33,824 nt of DNA from Oscillospiraceae bacterium (GCA_910575505.1 CAJTFK010000032.1:1-33824), one strand, 5' to 3'; counted from the stretch's first letter, positions 22,893 through 30,475 are shown. A program made the numbers and translations. Notes: generated by a model not told the origin, from the sequence alone.

Positions 22893-22970
22893 CTGTCGAA
22901 AAGACTTTTTCGACAGGCTGAGGGCCCGCCCTGCATGGGCGGGCCCTTCAAAAAATTCTCCGACGCGCTG

Positions 22971-22999
22971 TTGCGGGGCCGGCCAAAATTTGCTATACT
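22971..22999 (+). promoter_or_regulatory. Promoter of the uridine phosphorylase gene
   Basis: TTGCGG (22971-22976) and TATACT (22994-22999) are 17 bases apart, starting 20 bases after the right end of the repeat element. Confidence 0.6.
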
Positions 23000-23033
23000 G
23001 TTTCTATCATATCACGAGATTGAGGTGACAGTT

Positions 23034-23807
23034 ATGCAAAAGCTGGAAAAGCAGTTCCACATCGTCTGTACGCCGGAGGACGTGGGCCGCTACTGCATTC
23101 TCCCCGGCGACCCGGGACGGGTGCCCGCCATCGCCGCCTACTTTGACGGCGCGAAGCAGGTGGCCTGCAACCGGGAGTTCAACGTCTGGACCGGCACGCT
23201 GCTGGGGGAGAAGGTCACCGCCTGCTCCACCGGCATCGGCGGGCCCTCTGCCTCCATCGCCATGGAGGAGCTCCACAAGTGCGGCGCGGATACCTTCATC
23301 CGCACCGGTACCTGCGGCGGCATCGACCTGGACGTCCAGTCCGGGGACATTGTGGTGGCCACCGGGGCCGTACGCTTCGAGCACACCAGCCGGGAATACG
23401 CCCCCCTGGAGTTCCCCGCCGTGGCGGACTTCGGCGTCACCAACTGTCTGGTGCAGGCCGTGAAAGCTCTTGGCTATCCCCTCCACACCGGCATCGTTCA
23501 ATGCAAGGACAGCTTTTATGGCCAGCACGACCCAGCCGCTTCCCCGGTGTATTACGAGCTCCAGCAAAAGTGGGAGAGCTGGAAGCGCCTGGGGGTGAAG
23601 GCCAGCGAGATGGAGAGCGCCGCCCTCTTCGTGGTGGCGGCGGCCCTGGGCTGCCGCTGCGGGTCCTGTTTTCATGTGGTGTGGAACCAGGAGCGGGAGG
23701 CCGCCGGGCTGGACCAGAGGATGAGCGAGGACACCAGCGCCTCCGTCCGGGTGGCGGTGGAGGCCCTGAAGCTTCAGATTGAGGAAGATCGGGCCTCCGG
23801 AAGGTAA
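23034..23807 (+). CDS. udp: Uridine phosphorylase family nucleoside phosphorylase
   Basis: Encodes 257 residues. The family cleaves uridine (or related nucleosides) with phosphate to base plus ribose-1-phosphate in pyrimidine salvage. It shows the phosphate/ribose motif PGDPGRV, the [16 protein letters not shown] loop, RTGTCGGI, and the nucleoside-binding segment with [10 protein letters not shown]. These support the Udp group over the PNP group, though the exact substrate is not proven. Start 23034 has GAGGTGA in place; the longer in-frame version would begin within the repeat element. A small gene of unknown function follows after nine bases. Confidence 0.9.
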   Translation: MQKLEKQFHIVCTPEDVGRYCILPGDPGRVPAIAAYFDGAKQVACNREFNVWTGTLLGEKVTACSTGIGGPSASIAMEELHKCGADTFIRTGTCGGIDLDVQSGDIVVATGAVRFEHTSREYAPLEFPAVADFGVTNCLVQAVKALGYPLHTGIVQCKDSFYGQHDPAASPVYYELQQKWESWKRLGVKASEMESAALFVVAAALGCRCGSCFHVVWNQEREAAGLDQRMSEDTSASVRVAVEALKLQIEEDRASGR

Positions 23808-23816
23808 GAGGGACTC

Positions 23817-24065
23817 ATGTCTGATTGTAACACGCTGAGCCTCCACCCGGACCGGGAGCATCTCCTGTCCCTGATGGATGCGGCCTGGAACATCTGCTGC
23901 GCCTTCGGAACGCCCAAAACATCTTACGAACCGACGGGCTGTGGGGAGGACGCCTCCGAGATCAGGCATGACCGGTATGTCTGTAAGCGCAAAAAAATTG
24001 CCCTGGAGGTCTGTCGGAACTTGGGAATCATGGGAAATAATACAGAGTCTCTAGCGGCGCTTTGA
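23817..24065 (+). CDS. Small protein of unknown function (82 aa)
   Basis: An 82-codon frame whose ATG follows GAGGG and lies nine bases behind udp. The peptide has six cysteines (for example WNICCAF and the later VCKRKK and EVCRN), a helical start (DREHLLSLMDAAWN) and a basic segment. No family is recognised. The spacing fits an operon with udp, but the length and lack of recognisable motifs leave open a degraded gene or chance frame. Confidence 0.42.
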   Translation: MSDCNTLSLHPDREHLLSLMDAAWNICCAFGTPKTSYEPTGCGEDASEIRHDRYVCKRKKIALEVCRNLGIMGNNTESLAAL

Positions 24066-24112
24066 CCCCATCGATGACAGCGGGCTCTTTTAGAATCGGT
24101 TGAGGTGAGGGC

Positions 24113-24337
24113 ATGGACTGCAACGAACGAATCCGGGCGCTCCGGGAGGACCGGGACCTGACACAGACATTTGCTGCGGGACTGCTGCATGTGGGGCAGA
24201 AGACCTGTTCGGATTATGAGCTGGGCAAAACCCGAATGCCTTTGGACAGCGTTATTTTCCTGGCGAAATACTACAATGTCAGCATGGACTATATCTGCGG
24301 GGTCTCAGAAGAACGCCGTCCCTTTCCGAAGGAGTAA
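24113..24337 (+). CDS. XRE-family helix-turn-helix regulator (74 aa)
   Basis: Encodes 74 residues, a single Cro/C1-type HTH: RIRALREDRDLTQTFAAGLLHVGQKTCSDYELGKTRMPLD then LAKYYNVSMDYICG. The turn between the helices is normal. The start at 24113 follows TTGAGGTGAGG. Such one-domain regulators are common as stand-alone genes in Oscillospiraceae. It is not close to the XRE protein at 12329-12547 beyond the shared fold. A strong terminator follows at once; a target cannot be named. Confidence 0.85.
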   Translation: MDCNERIRALREDRDLTQTFAAGLLHVGQKTCSDYELGKTRMPLDSVIFLAKYYNVSMDYICGVSEERRPFPKE

Positions 24338-24341
24338 ACAG

Positions 24342-24375
24342 AGAGCCGAAGGGCAGAGGCCCTTCGGCTCTTTTT
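24342..24375 (+). terminator. Terminator after the XRE gene
   Basis: AGAGCCGAAGGG (24342-24353) and CCCTTCGGCTCT (24360-24371) form a perfect 12-bp stem with a 6-base loop, followed by a T-run to 24375. Confidence 0.92.
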
Positions 24376-24517
24376 CGGAAAAAACGGCAGATTCTATTAT
24401 CATTTCCAAAGATCAGCCGATAACTCCATTGAAAGGAATCGAGCCGGGAGTGTTTCTCTGAAGGGATTCAGGCAAGGGATGCTCAAAGCCATCTGAATTT
24501 TGAAATGGAGGAACAAA

Positions 24518-25099
24518 ATGGTCACATCGGCAAATGCCCCGCGCTTCCAGACAGAATGGTTCAACCATGTAGGAAACGCTGCCCTCCCCTACGCCGTCCC
24601 CAAGACGGAGTACCAGAACCTGTTCAGGCAGACAGCGGAAGCCGTCCAGAACCAGGCGAAGCAAAACTACGCAGACCTCACCCAGCGTATGCAGGCCGGC
24701 GGGACAAGGGTCAAGCTGACGGAGGAACAGAAGGAATATCTGGCGGAGAATTTCAGCCCGGACGACATGACCTATGGGGAGTATCGGTCGTTTCTGGACA
24801 CGCTCTGCCGCTTCGGTGTCCTGGAGGAGCAGGACAGGAATTTTCTCAACTACGGCGTAGGGGATTCGGAGCTGGAGCTGATTCCCCTGGAGTACGCCTT
24901 TGAGGGAAGCAGAATCACGCCCCAGGGCGCGGGCGATTATGACAGCAGTTTCGCTTCCTGCGGGGGCCGGGTACTGGACTGGGCCAGATACCGGGCCGCC
25001 TGCCTGAGCTGGGATGAGAGAAGCGGAAAATGGATCCAGGCGGGGGACGCCCTGCTGTTCGAGAAGATCCAGAAGGTTCTGGAGGTAATTTCCGGCTGA
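24518..25099 (+). CDS. Protein of unknown function (193 aa)
   Basis: Encodes 193 residues; GGAGG lies six bases before the ATG at 24518. The protein is soluble and mostly helical: FQTEWFNHVGNAALPYA, then LFRQTAEAVQNQAKQNYADLTQRM, and VKLTEEQKEYLAENFSPDDMTYGEYRSFLD. The segment LTEEQKEYLAENFSPDDMT resembles stretches in helical Firmicutes proteins of unknown function, but no named domain is evident. It is a single gene bounded by terminators on both sides (24342-24375 and 25114-25148). The 140 bases before it show no promoter I would defend. Confidence 0.72.
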   Translation: MVTSANAPRFQTEWFNHVGNAALPYAVPKTEYQNLFRQTAEAVQNQAKQNYADLTQRMQAGGTRVKLTEEQKEYLAENFSPDDMTYGEYRSFLDTLCRFGVLEEQDRNFLNYGVGDSELELIPLEYAFEGSRITPQGAGDYDSSFASCGGRVLDWARYRAACLSWDERSGKWIQAGDALLFEKIQKVLEVISG

Positions 25100-25113
25100 C
25101 AGCATTGGAATAT

Positions 25114-25148
25114 AAAAAAGCAGACTGCCATTGACAGCCTGCTTTTTT
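25114..25148. terminator. Bidirectional terminator between convergent genes
   Basis: AAAAAAGCAG (25114-25123) pairs with CTGCTTTTTT (25139-25148), with a further CTG/CAG pair inside past one mismatch. T-runs exist in both directions, serving the 193-aa gene and the minus-strand copA. Confidence 0.85.
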
Positions 25149-25165
25149 CTTGTGTGCGCAAAATC

Positions 25166-25375
25166 TTACCGGATGCCCAGAACCTTATAGTCCTGGTCCT
25201 CCACGGCCTTTTTCAGGGCCTCGTCGGCGAGAGGGGCGGACAGGGTGACCACGGCGGTGCCCTTCTCGTGGCTGACGTCGGCGGCGCTGACCTCCAGCAG
25301 GGCCTCCAGGGCCTTTTTCACCCGGGCCTCGCAGTGACCGCACATCATGCCCTCAATGTTCATTGTCTTTTCCAT
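25166..25375 (-). other. Possible internally started CopZ-like copper chaperone within copA
   Basis: The in-frame ATG at 25375 (M777 of CopA) is preceded at 25393-25387 by AAGGAGG with 11 bases between. Initiation there would give a 69-residue HMA protein ([12 protein letters not shown]), the size of CopZ. The spacing is longer than ideal, and the same bases encode Lys-Glu-Glu, so this is a candidate only. Confidence 0.3.
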
Positions 25376-27703
25376 GGTGGTTGTTTCCTCCTTGTGTTGG
25401 GTTTTGTTGGATTTGTGTTTCAGGGGTTTATCCTTACCCGCGTTCCGAATGTCAAAGAGATTCAGCCGCAGGGCGTTGGAGACGACGCAGAAGCTGCTGA
25501 GGCTCATGGCCGCCGCGCCGAACATGGGGTTCAGCGTCAGGCCCAGGGGAATGAAGAGCCCCGCCGCCAGGGGGATGCCGATGGTGTTGTAGAAAAAGGC
25601 CCAGAACAGATTTTCATGGATGTTCCGCAGGGTGGCCCGGCTGAGCCGGATGGCGGCGGGCACGTCGGACAGACGGCTCTTCATCAGCACCACGTCCGCC
25701 GCGTCGATGGCCACGTCCGCCCCCGCGCCGATGGCGATGCCGGTATCCGCCCGGGTGAGGGCCGGGGCGTCGTTGATGCCGTCGCCCACCATGGCCACAT
25801 TCCCCTGTTCCTTGAGGGACCGGATGACGCTTTCCTTGCCGTCGGGCAGAACTCCGGCAATGACCTCGTCTACACCCGCCTGCCTGCCGATGGCCCGGGC
25901 GGTGCGCTCATTGTCGCCGGTAAGCATCACCACACGGATTCCCATGCCCTGCAATTCCTTCACGGCCTGGGGACTGTCCTCCTTGATGACGTCCGCCACG
26001 GCGATCACGCCCAGCAGCATGCCGTCCCGGCTGAAAAACATGGGGGTCTTTCCCTGTGCGGACAGCGTCTCAGCCTTGGCCAGGGTCTCCCGGGACACCG
26101 CTGCACAGGTGCTGATGAAACCGTAATTCCCGCCGCTGAGAGTGGCCCCTTTCCACTTTCCGGTCAGCCCGTTTCCCGGAAGGATCTGGAAGTCCGTGAC
26201 CTCCTCCAGAGGAACCTGCTCCTCCTCCGCTTTCTGGAGAATGGCTCGCGCCAGGGGGTGCTCACTTTTCCGCTCCAGAGCACAGGCCAGCCGCAGCAGC
26301 TGCTGCGCCCCATCGCACAGCCCCTCCTCCGGAAGGATATCCGTTACCCTGGGCTCGCCTTTTGTGATGGTTCCGGTTTTGTCCAGGGCCACGATCTCCG
26401 TCCGGCCCGCGGCCTCCAGAGAGGCGGCGGTCTTGAACAGAATGCCGTTTTTGGCCCCCATGCCGCTGCCCACCATAATCGCCACAGGAGTGGCGAGGCC
26501 CAGGGCGCAGGGGCAGGAGATCACCAGCACGGAGATGCCCCGCGCCAGGGCGAAGCCCACGGTCCGGCCCAGCAGCAGCCACACCAGAGTCGTTGCCACG
26601 GCAATGGAAATGACCGCCGGGACGAAGACGCCGGACACCTTGTCGGCGATTTTGGCGATGGGGGCCTTGGTGGCCGCCGCGTCGCTGACCATCTGGATAA
26701 TCTGGGAGAGCGTGGTATCCTCTCCCACCCGGGTGGCCTGGCAGCGGAGAAAGCCGGACTGGTTCACCGTGGCGGCGGAAACGGCGTCGCCGGGGCCCTT
26801 GTCCACGGGGATGCTCTCGCCTGTCAGGGCGGATTCGTTGACGGCGCTGGAGCCCTCCAGGACCACGCCGTCCACCGGGATGTTCCCGCCGGGCCGGACC
26901 ACAAATACATCCCCGGTCCGGACCTGGTCAATGGGGACCTCGGTCTCCGCCCCGTCCCGCACCAGAACGGCGGTTTTGGGGGCCAGCTTCATCAGGCTCT
27001 TCAGGGCGTCGGTGGTTCTGCCCTTGGAACGGGCCTCCAGCATTTTTCCCACGGTGATGAGGGTGAGAATCATGGCGGCGGACTCGAAATAGAACTCGTG
27101 CATCAGGTGCATCACCGTCTCGCCGTCTCCCTGAACCTGGGCGTTCGTCATCGCGAAGAGCGCGTAGGTGCTGTAGACAAAAGCCGCCGTGGACCCCAGG
27201 GCCACCAGTGTGTCCATGTTGGGGGCCCTGTGCCAGAGGCTCTTGAAGCCGCTGACGAAAAATTTCTGGTTGATGACCATCACCGCCGCCGTCAGCAGCA
27301 GCTGCAAAAGTCCCATGGCCACATGGTTGCCCAGAAAGAAGGCGGGGGCCGGCCAGGACCACATCATATGGCCCATGGAGAAGTACATGAGTACCAGCAG
27401 AAAGCCCAGGGACCAGATCAGCCGCTGCTTCAAAACCGGAGTCTCATGGTCCCGCAGAGCCTCCTCCGCCTCGGAGAGGGAGGGCGTTTTTGCCTGGCTG
27501 CCCGCGCCCTTCTGAGACGCGCCGTAGCCCGCTTCCTCCACGGCCCGAAGGATATCGGCGGCGGCGGCGGTCCCCTCCACGCCCATGGAGTTGGTCAGGA
27601 GGCTGACGGAGCAGGCCGTGACGCCCGGTACCTTGGACACGGCTTTTTCGACTCTGGCGCTGCACGCCGCGCAGCTCATGCCGGTAACGTTATATTGTTC
27701 CAT
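25166..27703 (-). CDS. copA: Copper-translocating P-type ATPase with N- and C-terminal metal-binding domains
   Basis: Encodes 845 residues. A P1B-type ATPase that exports Cu(I) across the cytoplasmic membrane. In order: an N-terminal HMA domain with GMSCAAC (C11, C14), membrane helices, the TGES actuator loop, the CPC transport motif (C397-P398-C399), the phosphorylated aspartate in DKTGT (D441), the nucleotide-binding HP motif in SEHPLA, and the GDGIND hinge. The usual end of CopA is followed by a basic linker and a second HMA domain with GMMCGHC (C788, C791). A full AAGGAGG sits before an in-frame ATG (M777) at the start of this last domain. The gene lies 12 bases behind csoR, with AAAAGGAG before its start. 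Confidence 0.95.
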   Translation of the reverse strand: MEQYNVTGMSCAACSARVEKAVSKVPGVTACSVSLLTNSMGVEGTAAAADILRAVEEAGYGASQKGAGSQAKTPSLSEAEEALRDHETPVLKQRLIWSLGFLLVLMYFSMGHMMWSWPAPAFFLGNHVAMGLLQLLLTAAVMVINQKFFVSGFKSLWHRAPNMDTLVALGSTAAFVYSTYALFAMTNAQVQGDGETVMHLMHEFYFESAAMILTLITVGKMLEARSKGRTTDALKSLMKLAPKTAVLVRDGAETEVPIDQVRTGDVFVVRPGGNIPVDGVVLEGSSAVNESALTGESIPVDKGPGDAVSAATVNQSGFLRCQATRVGEDTTLSQIIQMVSDAAATKAPIAKIADKVSGVFVPAVISIAVATTLVWLLLGRTVGFALARGISVLVISCPCALGLATPVAIMVGSGMGAKNGILFKTAASLEAAGRTEIVALDKTGTITKGEPRVTDILPEEGLCDGAQQLLRLACALERKSEHPLARAILQKAEEEQVPLEEVTDFQILPGNGLTGKWKGATLSGGNYGFISTCAAVSRETLAKAETLSAQGKTPMFFSRDGMLLGVIAVADVIKEDSPQAVKELQGMGIRVVMLTGDNERTARAIGRQAGVDEVIAGVLPDGKESVIRSLKEQGNVAMVGDGINDAPALTRADTGIAIGAGADVAIDAADVVLMKSRLSDVPAAIRLSRATLRNIHENLFWAFFYNTIGIPLAAGLFIPLGLTLNPMFGAAAMSLSSFCVVSNALRLNLFDIRNAGKDKPLKHKSNKTQHKEETTTMEKTMNIEGMMCGHCEARVKKALEALLEVSAADVSHEKGTAVVTLSAPLADEALKKAVEDQDYKVLGIR

Positions 27704-27715
27704 TGCGGTCTCCTT

Positions 27716-28012
27716 TTATTTCATCAATTTATACAGGGTGGCCACCAGCTCGTCGATGGTCTCGTCCTTCCCCGTCCGGATGTCCTGGGCCACGCAGGTC
27801 CGGATGTGCTCCGCCAGCAGCTCCTTGCCGAAGGCGTTCAGCGCGGCGTTGGCCGCGGCCACCTGGGCCAGGATGTCGGGACAGTAGGCGCTCCGTTCCA
27901 CCATGCCCCGGATGCCCCGGATCTGGCCCTCGACGCGGCTGAGGCGGTTGATGAGGCGCTTGTATTCCTCGTCAGAGCGGTCTTTCGTTTTATGGCAGTT
28001 ACAGGATTCCAT
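27716..28012 (-). CDS. csoR: Copper-sensing transcriptional repressor CsoR
   Basis: Encodes 98 residues. CsoR represses copper genes and releases DNA when it binds Cu(I). The helical-bundle sequence RLINRLSRVEGQIRGIRGMV is diagnostic, and the Cu(I) ligands Cys-His-Cys are present at C44, H69 and C73. The N-terminus has an extra CNCH cluster. The start at 28012 has AAGGAGG eight bases before it; the longer frame upstream runs through the promoter. Two CsoR-type operators and a perfect promoter lie directly upstream, and copA follows in the same transcript, giving autoregulated copper efflux. Confidence 0.95.
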   Translation of the reverse strand: MESCNCHKTKDRSDEEYKRLINRLSRVEGQIRGIRGMVERSAYCPDILAQVAAANAALNAFGKELLAEHIRTCVAQDIRTGKDETIDELVATLYKLMK

Positions 28013-28031
28013 AGCGGACGCCTCCTTTTTA

Positions 28032-28048
28032 ATACCCCCACCGGGTAT
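28032..28048. promoter_or_regulatory. CsoR-type operator 1
   Basis: ATACCC-N5-GGGTAT, a 17-base dyad centred at 28040 around the expected start point of the csoR-copA transcript. The T-A-C-C-C/G-G-G-T-A form is that of known CsoR sites. Confidence 0.75.
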
Positions 28049-28052
28049 GTTG

Positions 28053-28081
28053 ATTATATACCCCAGTGGGGTATTTGTCAA
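28053..28081 (-). promoter_or_regulatory. Perfect consensus promoter of csoR-copA
   Basis: On the minus strand, TTGACA (28081-28076) and TATAAT (28058-28053) are 17 bases apart. The strong core needs tight repression, which the two operators supply. Confidence 0.88.
28058..28074. promoter_or_regulatory. CsoR-type operator 2
   Basis: ATACCCC-AGT-GGGGTAT, a 17-base dyad with 7-bp arms lying in the spacer between -35 and -10 and touching the -10. Binding would exclude polymerase. It is the better of the two sites. Confidence 0.85.
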
Positions 28082-28090
28082 GAGGAAATA

Positions 28091-28128
28091 AAAAACCGGC
28101 AGGGGAGGATTTCCCTGTGCCGGTTTTT
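28091..28128 (-). terminator. Terminator of the minus-strand transferase gene
   Basis: AAAAACCGGCA (28091-28101) pairs with TGCCGGTTTTT (28118-28128), with an inner AGGG/CCCT pair. Read on the minus strand it ends in a U-run. It lies 10 bases before the csoR -35 and insulates it. Confidence 0.82.
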
Positions 28129-28140
28129 ATGATGAGGTTC

Positions 28141-28812
28141 TCAGTCCCCCGGCTCCCGGCGGACCACCTGGCCGGGCCCCTTGTAAATATGGTCCGGCGG
28201 CACCGTGCCCCGGACGGAGGATGTGGGGTAAATGCTGGCCCGGGGGCCAATCACTGCGCCGGGATTCAGCACGCTGTTGCAGCCCACCTCCACGTGGTCG
28301 CCCAGAATGGCCCCGAATTTTTTCCGGCCCGTGGGAATGGTGCGCTCCCCGTCGCGGACCGCTACCAGGGTTTTGTCGGACTTGACGTTGGAGGTGACGG
28401 ACCCGGCCCCCATGTGGGCCTTGTAGCCCAGGATGGAGTCGCCTACATAGTTGTAGTGGGGGGTCTGCACACCGTCGAAGAGGATGACGTTTTTCAGCTC
28501 CACGGAGTTGCCCACCACACAGCCGGCTCCCACCAGGGCGGAGCCCCGGATGAAGGCACAGTGCCGCACCTCGGTCGACCGGCCGATGATGCAGGGGGCC
28601 CCCAGATAGGCGGTAGGGGCGATTTCAGCGGTCTTATGGACCCAGACCTGAGGGGCCCGCTCCTCGTATTCCGCAGGGTCCAGCCGGGGACCCAGGGTTA
28701 AAATCAGCTCTTTGATGCCGTCCAGGGCCTGCCAGGGGTATGGGAAGCCGGACAGATAGTCTCCCGCCAGGGAGTGGGAGAGATCCAGCAGGGCGGTTGT
28801 TGTCAAATCCAT
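28141..28812 (-). CDS. Left-handed beta-helix acyl/nucleotidyl-transferase-like protein
   Basis: Encodes 223 residues. After a helical start (LLDLSHSLAGDYLSGF) the chain shows hexapeptide-repeat spacing (IAPTAYLGAPCIIG, AFIRGSALVGAGCVVGNS, YVGDSILGYKAHMGAGSV, VLNPGAVIGPRASI). This is the LbetaH fold found in the C-terminal domain of GlmU and in sugar acetyltransferases. KNVILFDGVQTPHYNYVGDSILG matches GlmU-like UDP-N-acetylglucosamine pyrophosphorylase relatives. The N-terminal nucleotidyltransferase domain of GlmU is absent, so it may be an acetyltransferase rather than a pyrophosphorylase. GGAGG lies six bases before the second ATG (28812) and only three before the first (28815). Confidence 0.82.
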   Translation of the reverse strand: MDLTTTALLDLSHSLAGDYLSGFPYPWQALDGIKELILTLGPRLDPAEYEERAPQVWVHKTAEIAPTAYLGAPCIIGRSTEVRHCAFIRGSALVGAGCVVGNSVELKNVILFDGVQTPHYNYVGDSILGYKAHMGAGSVTSNVKSDKTLVAVRDGERTIPTGRKKFGAILGDHVEVGCNSVLNPGAVIGPRASIYPTSSVRGTVPPDHIYKGPGQVVRREPGD

Positions 28813-28838
28813 CATGCACCTCCAAATATCGTTGCAAC

Positions 28839-28920
28839 GGGAATTGGGAATTAGAAGTTAGGAATTCTGCCGGAACAGGGACAATTCGTCATTCCTAATT
28901 AGCCTTTCCTAACTCCTCAT
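28839..28920. repeat. AT-rich inverted element with GGAAT/ATTCC motifs
   Basis: GGGAATTGGGAATTAG and AGTTAGGAATTC on the left face ATTCCTAATTAG and CCTTTCCTAACTCC on the right as an imperfect inverted repeat. It is the same family as 9344-9411. It lies in the leader of the minus-strand transferase gene, which fills most of the 310-base gap to 29126. Confidence 0.5.
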
Positions 28921-28932
28921 TACCAGTTATTC

Positions 28933-28961
28933 ATTATACACCCGTTTCCCGGAGCCTGCAA
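28933..28961 (-). promoter_or_regulatory. Promoter of the beta-helix transferase gene
   Basis: On the minus strand, TTGCAG (28961-28956) and TATAAT (28938-28933) are 17 bases apart. The leader of about 115 nt would contain the AT-rich inverted element. Confidence 0.55.
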
Positions 28962-29042
28962 GGGGGCGGGGGCCGTCCTTCCGCGCATTTTTCCGGAGGC
29001 GGCCGGCTTGAATACAGGCCTTTCGGAGCGGTGCAAAAGGAC

Positions 29043-29071
29043 TTGAACGGAGGGGAAGCCTATGCTATCAT
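29043..29071 (+). promoter_or_regulatory. Promoter of the 155-aa unknown gene
   Basis: TTGAAC (29043-29048) and TATCAT (29066-29071) are 17 bases apart, 55 bases before the start codon. Confidence 0.6.
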
Positions 29072-29125
29072 CAAGGCCATAGAGCTCCGGGGGGCGCTGG
29101 ACCGGAGGCAGAGAGGGGAAGGAAC

Positions 29126-29593
29126 ATGGAGCATGACAGGATTTATCACAGGGACTTGGGCGCGCTGGGCTATCAGAAGGGCCCTCAGTCCATACACCGC
29201 TGGCATGGGGATATGGAGGGCTGTGAGCAGGGCTTCGACATCATCTTGAACGAGCCGGATCTGGACCTTGCGGACGCCGGACTGATTGCGGGCGTCGTCC
29301 GGCACGGAGACAGGTACAGAAAAGCCGCCCTGGAATACCTCCGAATGAAGCTGGCGGAGGAACCGGAGCTGTTTCAGTTGTCAAAAGCGGACGGCGCGGA
29401 AGCGTCCCGGCGGGAAGAAATCCCCTTTGACCGCCCCCTGTTTATCTTTTATGAAGGGCGGGAGTGGATGATTCTGTTTCTGGAAAACGGGTTGGATTTT
29501 GGCGGACAGTTTGGCGTGTCCGTAGAGTTCAGCGGCGAAACGCCCGTTTCCGTTTGTGATTTGTCGGACGCGGAGGAGATAGAGGACGATTGA
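29126..29593 (+). CDS. Acidic protein of unknown function (155 aa)
   Basis: Encodes 155 residues; GGGGAAGGAAC precedes the ATG. The protein is strongly acidic, soluble and single-domain: an N-terminal DLGALGYQKGPQSIHRWHGD, then GFDIILNEPDLDLADAGLIAGVV, and the late RPLFIFYEGREWMILFLENGLDFG. The size, acidity and alpha/beta pattern are those of many stand-alone or immunity-type proteins in Firmicutes, but no toxin lies beside it and I do not recognise the family. It has its own promoter and faces pdaA, from which it is separated by a strong hairpin. Confidence 0.72.
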   Translation: MEHDRIYHRDLGALGYQKGPQSIHRWHGDMEGCEQGFDIILNEPDLDLADAGLIAGVVRHGDRYRKAALEYLRMKLAEEPELFQLSKADGAEASRREEIPFDRPLFIFYEGREWMILFLENGLDFGGQFGVSVEFSGETPVSVCDLSDAEEIEDD

Positions 29594-29598
29594 ACATT

Positions 29599-29636
29599 CC
29601 GCCGGGAGCCGTTTCTTGGAGGACGGCTCCCGGCGG
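29599..29636. terminator. Strong hairpin between convergent genes
   Basis: CCGCCGGGAGCCGT (29599-29612) and ACGGCTCCCGGCGG (29623-29636) form a perfect 14-bp GC-rich stem. No T-run follows on either strand, so it may end or protect both messages by structure alone. Confidence 0.6.
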
Positions 29637-29641
29637 TGGAC

Positions 29642-30475
29642 TTAAGCCTCCGGCAGCTCCTCCAGAGAGGCGAAGGTGTAGCCCATATCCTCCCATTTGG
29701 TCAGCAGCTCGTCCAGGATATCGGCGTTGGTTTTGGACGTGGAGTGGAGGAGGACAATGGCCCCGTCGTGGATGCGGGGCAGGAGCTTTCCGTAGGCCTG
29801 TTCCGCCGTGGGCTGGTTGTCCACGTACCAGTCCACATAGGCCAGGGACCAGAATACCGTCTTGTAGCCCAGGGCCTGGGCCTGCTTCAGGTTGTCCTCA
29901 CTGTACTTGCCCTGGGGCGGGCGGTAGAACATGGGCAGCTCCCGGCCGGTGGTCTCCTGGTACAGGGCGGCCAGGCTGTCCAGCTCCCTCTGAAAGGCGG
30001 CCTGATCGGAAATGGCGGACATGTCCGGGTGATGGAAGGTGTGGTTGCCCACGATGTGGCCCTCCTCCGCCATGCGGCGGATGATGTCCGGGGCGGTTTC
30101 GATCATGTTGCCCACCACGAAGAAGGCGGCGGGGGCGCTGTGCTTCTTCAGGGCGTCCAGGATTTTTTCCGTGTAGCCGTTTTCATACCCGCAGTCAAAG
30201 GTGAGGTAGATCACCTTCTTCCCGGTGTCGCCCAGATAGTAGGCGTCGTATTGCGCCAGGCTTTCCACTGTGGCGTTGCCCACGGGGGACTGGCCCTCGT
30301 TGGGGAAGGACAGGCCCCAGTTGTCGGCGGAGGCCGGGATGGCGGCGGAACCGGCGGCAGGAGCGGTGGGATCGGAGAGGCTCCGTCCCTGCAGGCAGAG
30401 CATCCCCGCCAGGAACAGACAGGGAAGCAGCAGGAAAAAGCAGCGTTTCAGACGCTCGCGGATTGAGATTGGCAT
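29642..30475 (-). CDS. pdaA: PdaA-type polysaccharide deacetylase (muramic delta-lactam synthesis)
   Basis: Encodes 277 residues. PdaA removes the acetyl group from muramic acid in the spore cortex, the step leading to the delta-lactam. An N-terminal membrane anchor or signal (FFLLLPCLFLAGMLCL) is followed by the family signature NWGLSFPNEG and YDAYYLGDTGKKVIYLTFD. The NodB motifs TFDCGYENG, NHTFHHPD, RPPQGKYS and LLHSTS are in order. The TFDCG of motif 1 replaces the more usual TFDDG/TFDNG, as in PdaA relatives. The start at 30475 is favoured because AAGGAG lies six bases before it; the ATG at 30481 directly abuts that site. Confidence 0.9.
   Translation of the reverse strand: MPISIRERLKRCFFLLLPCLFLAGMLCLQGRSLSDPTAPAAGSAAIPASADNWGLSFPNEGQSPVGNATVESLAQYDAYYLGDTGKKVIYLTFDCGYENGYTEKILDALKKHSAPAAFFVVGNMIETAPDIIRRMAEEGHIVGNHTFHHPDMSAISDQAAFQRELDSLAALYQETTGRELPMFYRPPQGKYSEDNLKQAQALGYKTVFWSLAYVDWYVDNQPTAEQAYGKLLPRIHDGAIVLLHSTSKTNADILDELLTKWEDMGYTFASLEELPEA

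Larger units (their letters stand above)
22598..22950. mobile_element. MITE-like element with terminal inverted repeats and an internal tandem duplication
   Basis: The left end reads TGAAAGGGCC-TGCCC-TGCAT-GGGCGGGCCCT and is followed by CTGTCGAAAAA. The right end, read on the other strand, gives TGAAGGGCCCGCCC, then GGGCGGGCCCT, then CTGTCGAAAAA. These are about 40-bp imperfect terminal inverted repeats, each itself a hairpin (22922-22931 with 22937-22946 is perfect). Between them lie two exact 130-bp tandem units and a 16-bp perfect inverted repeat (22887-22902 with 22907-22922). No transposase is encoded, so if mobile it would depend on one elsewhere. The terminal hairpins could also act as terminators between the mutS2 group and the next gene. 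Confidence 0.6.

Noticed and set aside
22633..22902. Repeats as a CRISPR array
   Set aside because: Two contiguous 130-bp units with no unique spacers between short repeats do not form a CRISPR array, and no cas genes are nearby.
24062..24096. TTGACC and TAGAAT as a promoter of the 74-aa XRE gene
   Set aside because: The spacing is 23 bases, too long for a normal sigma-A promoter.
25154..28132. 992-codon plus-strand frame
   Set aside because: It spans the antisense of both copA and csoR and crosses their promoter; the histidine/glycine-rich product is typical of a shadow frame.
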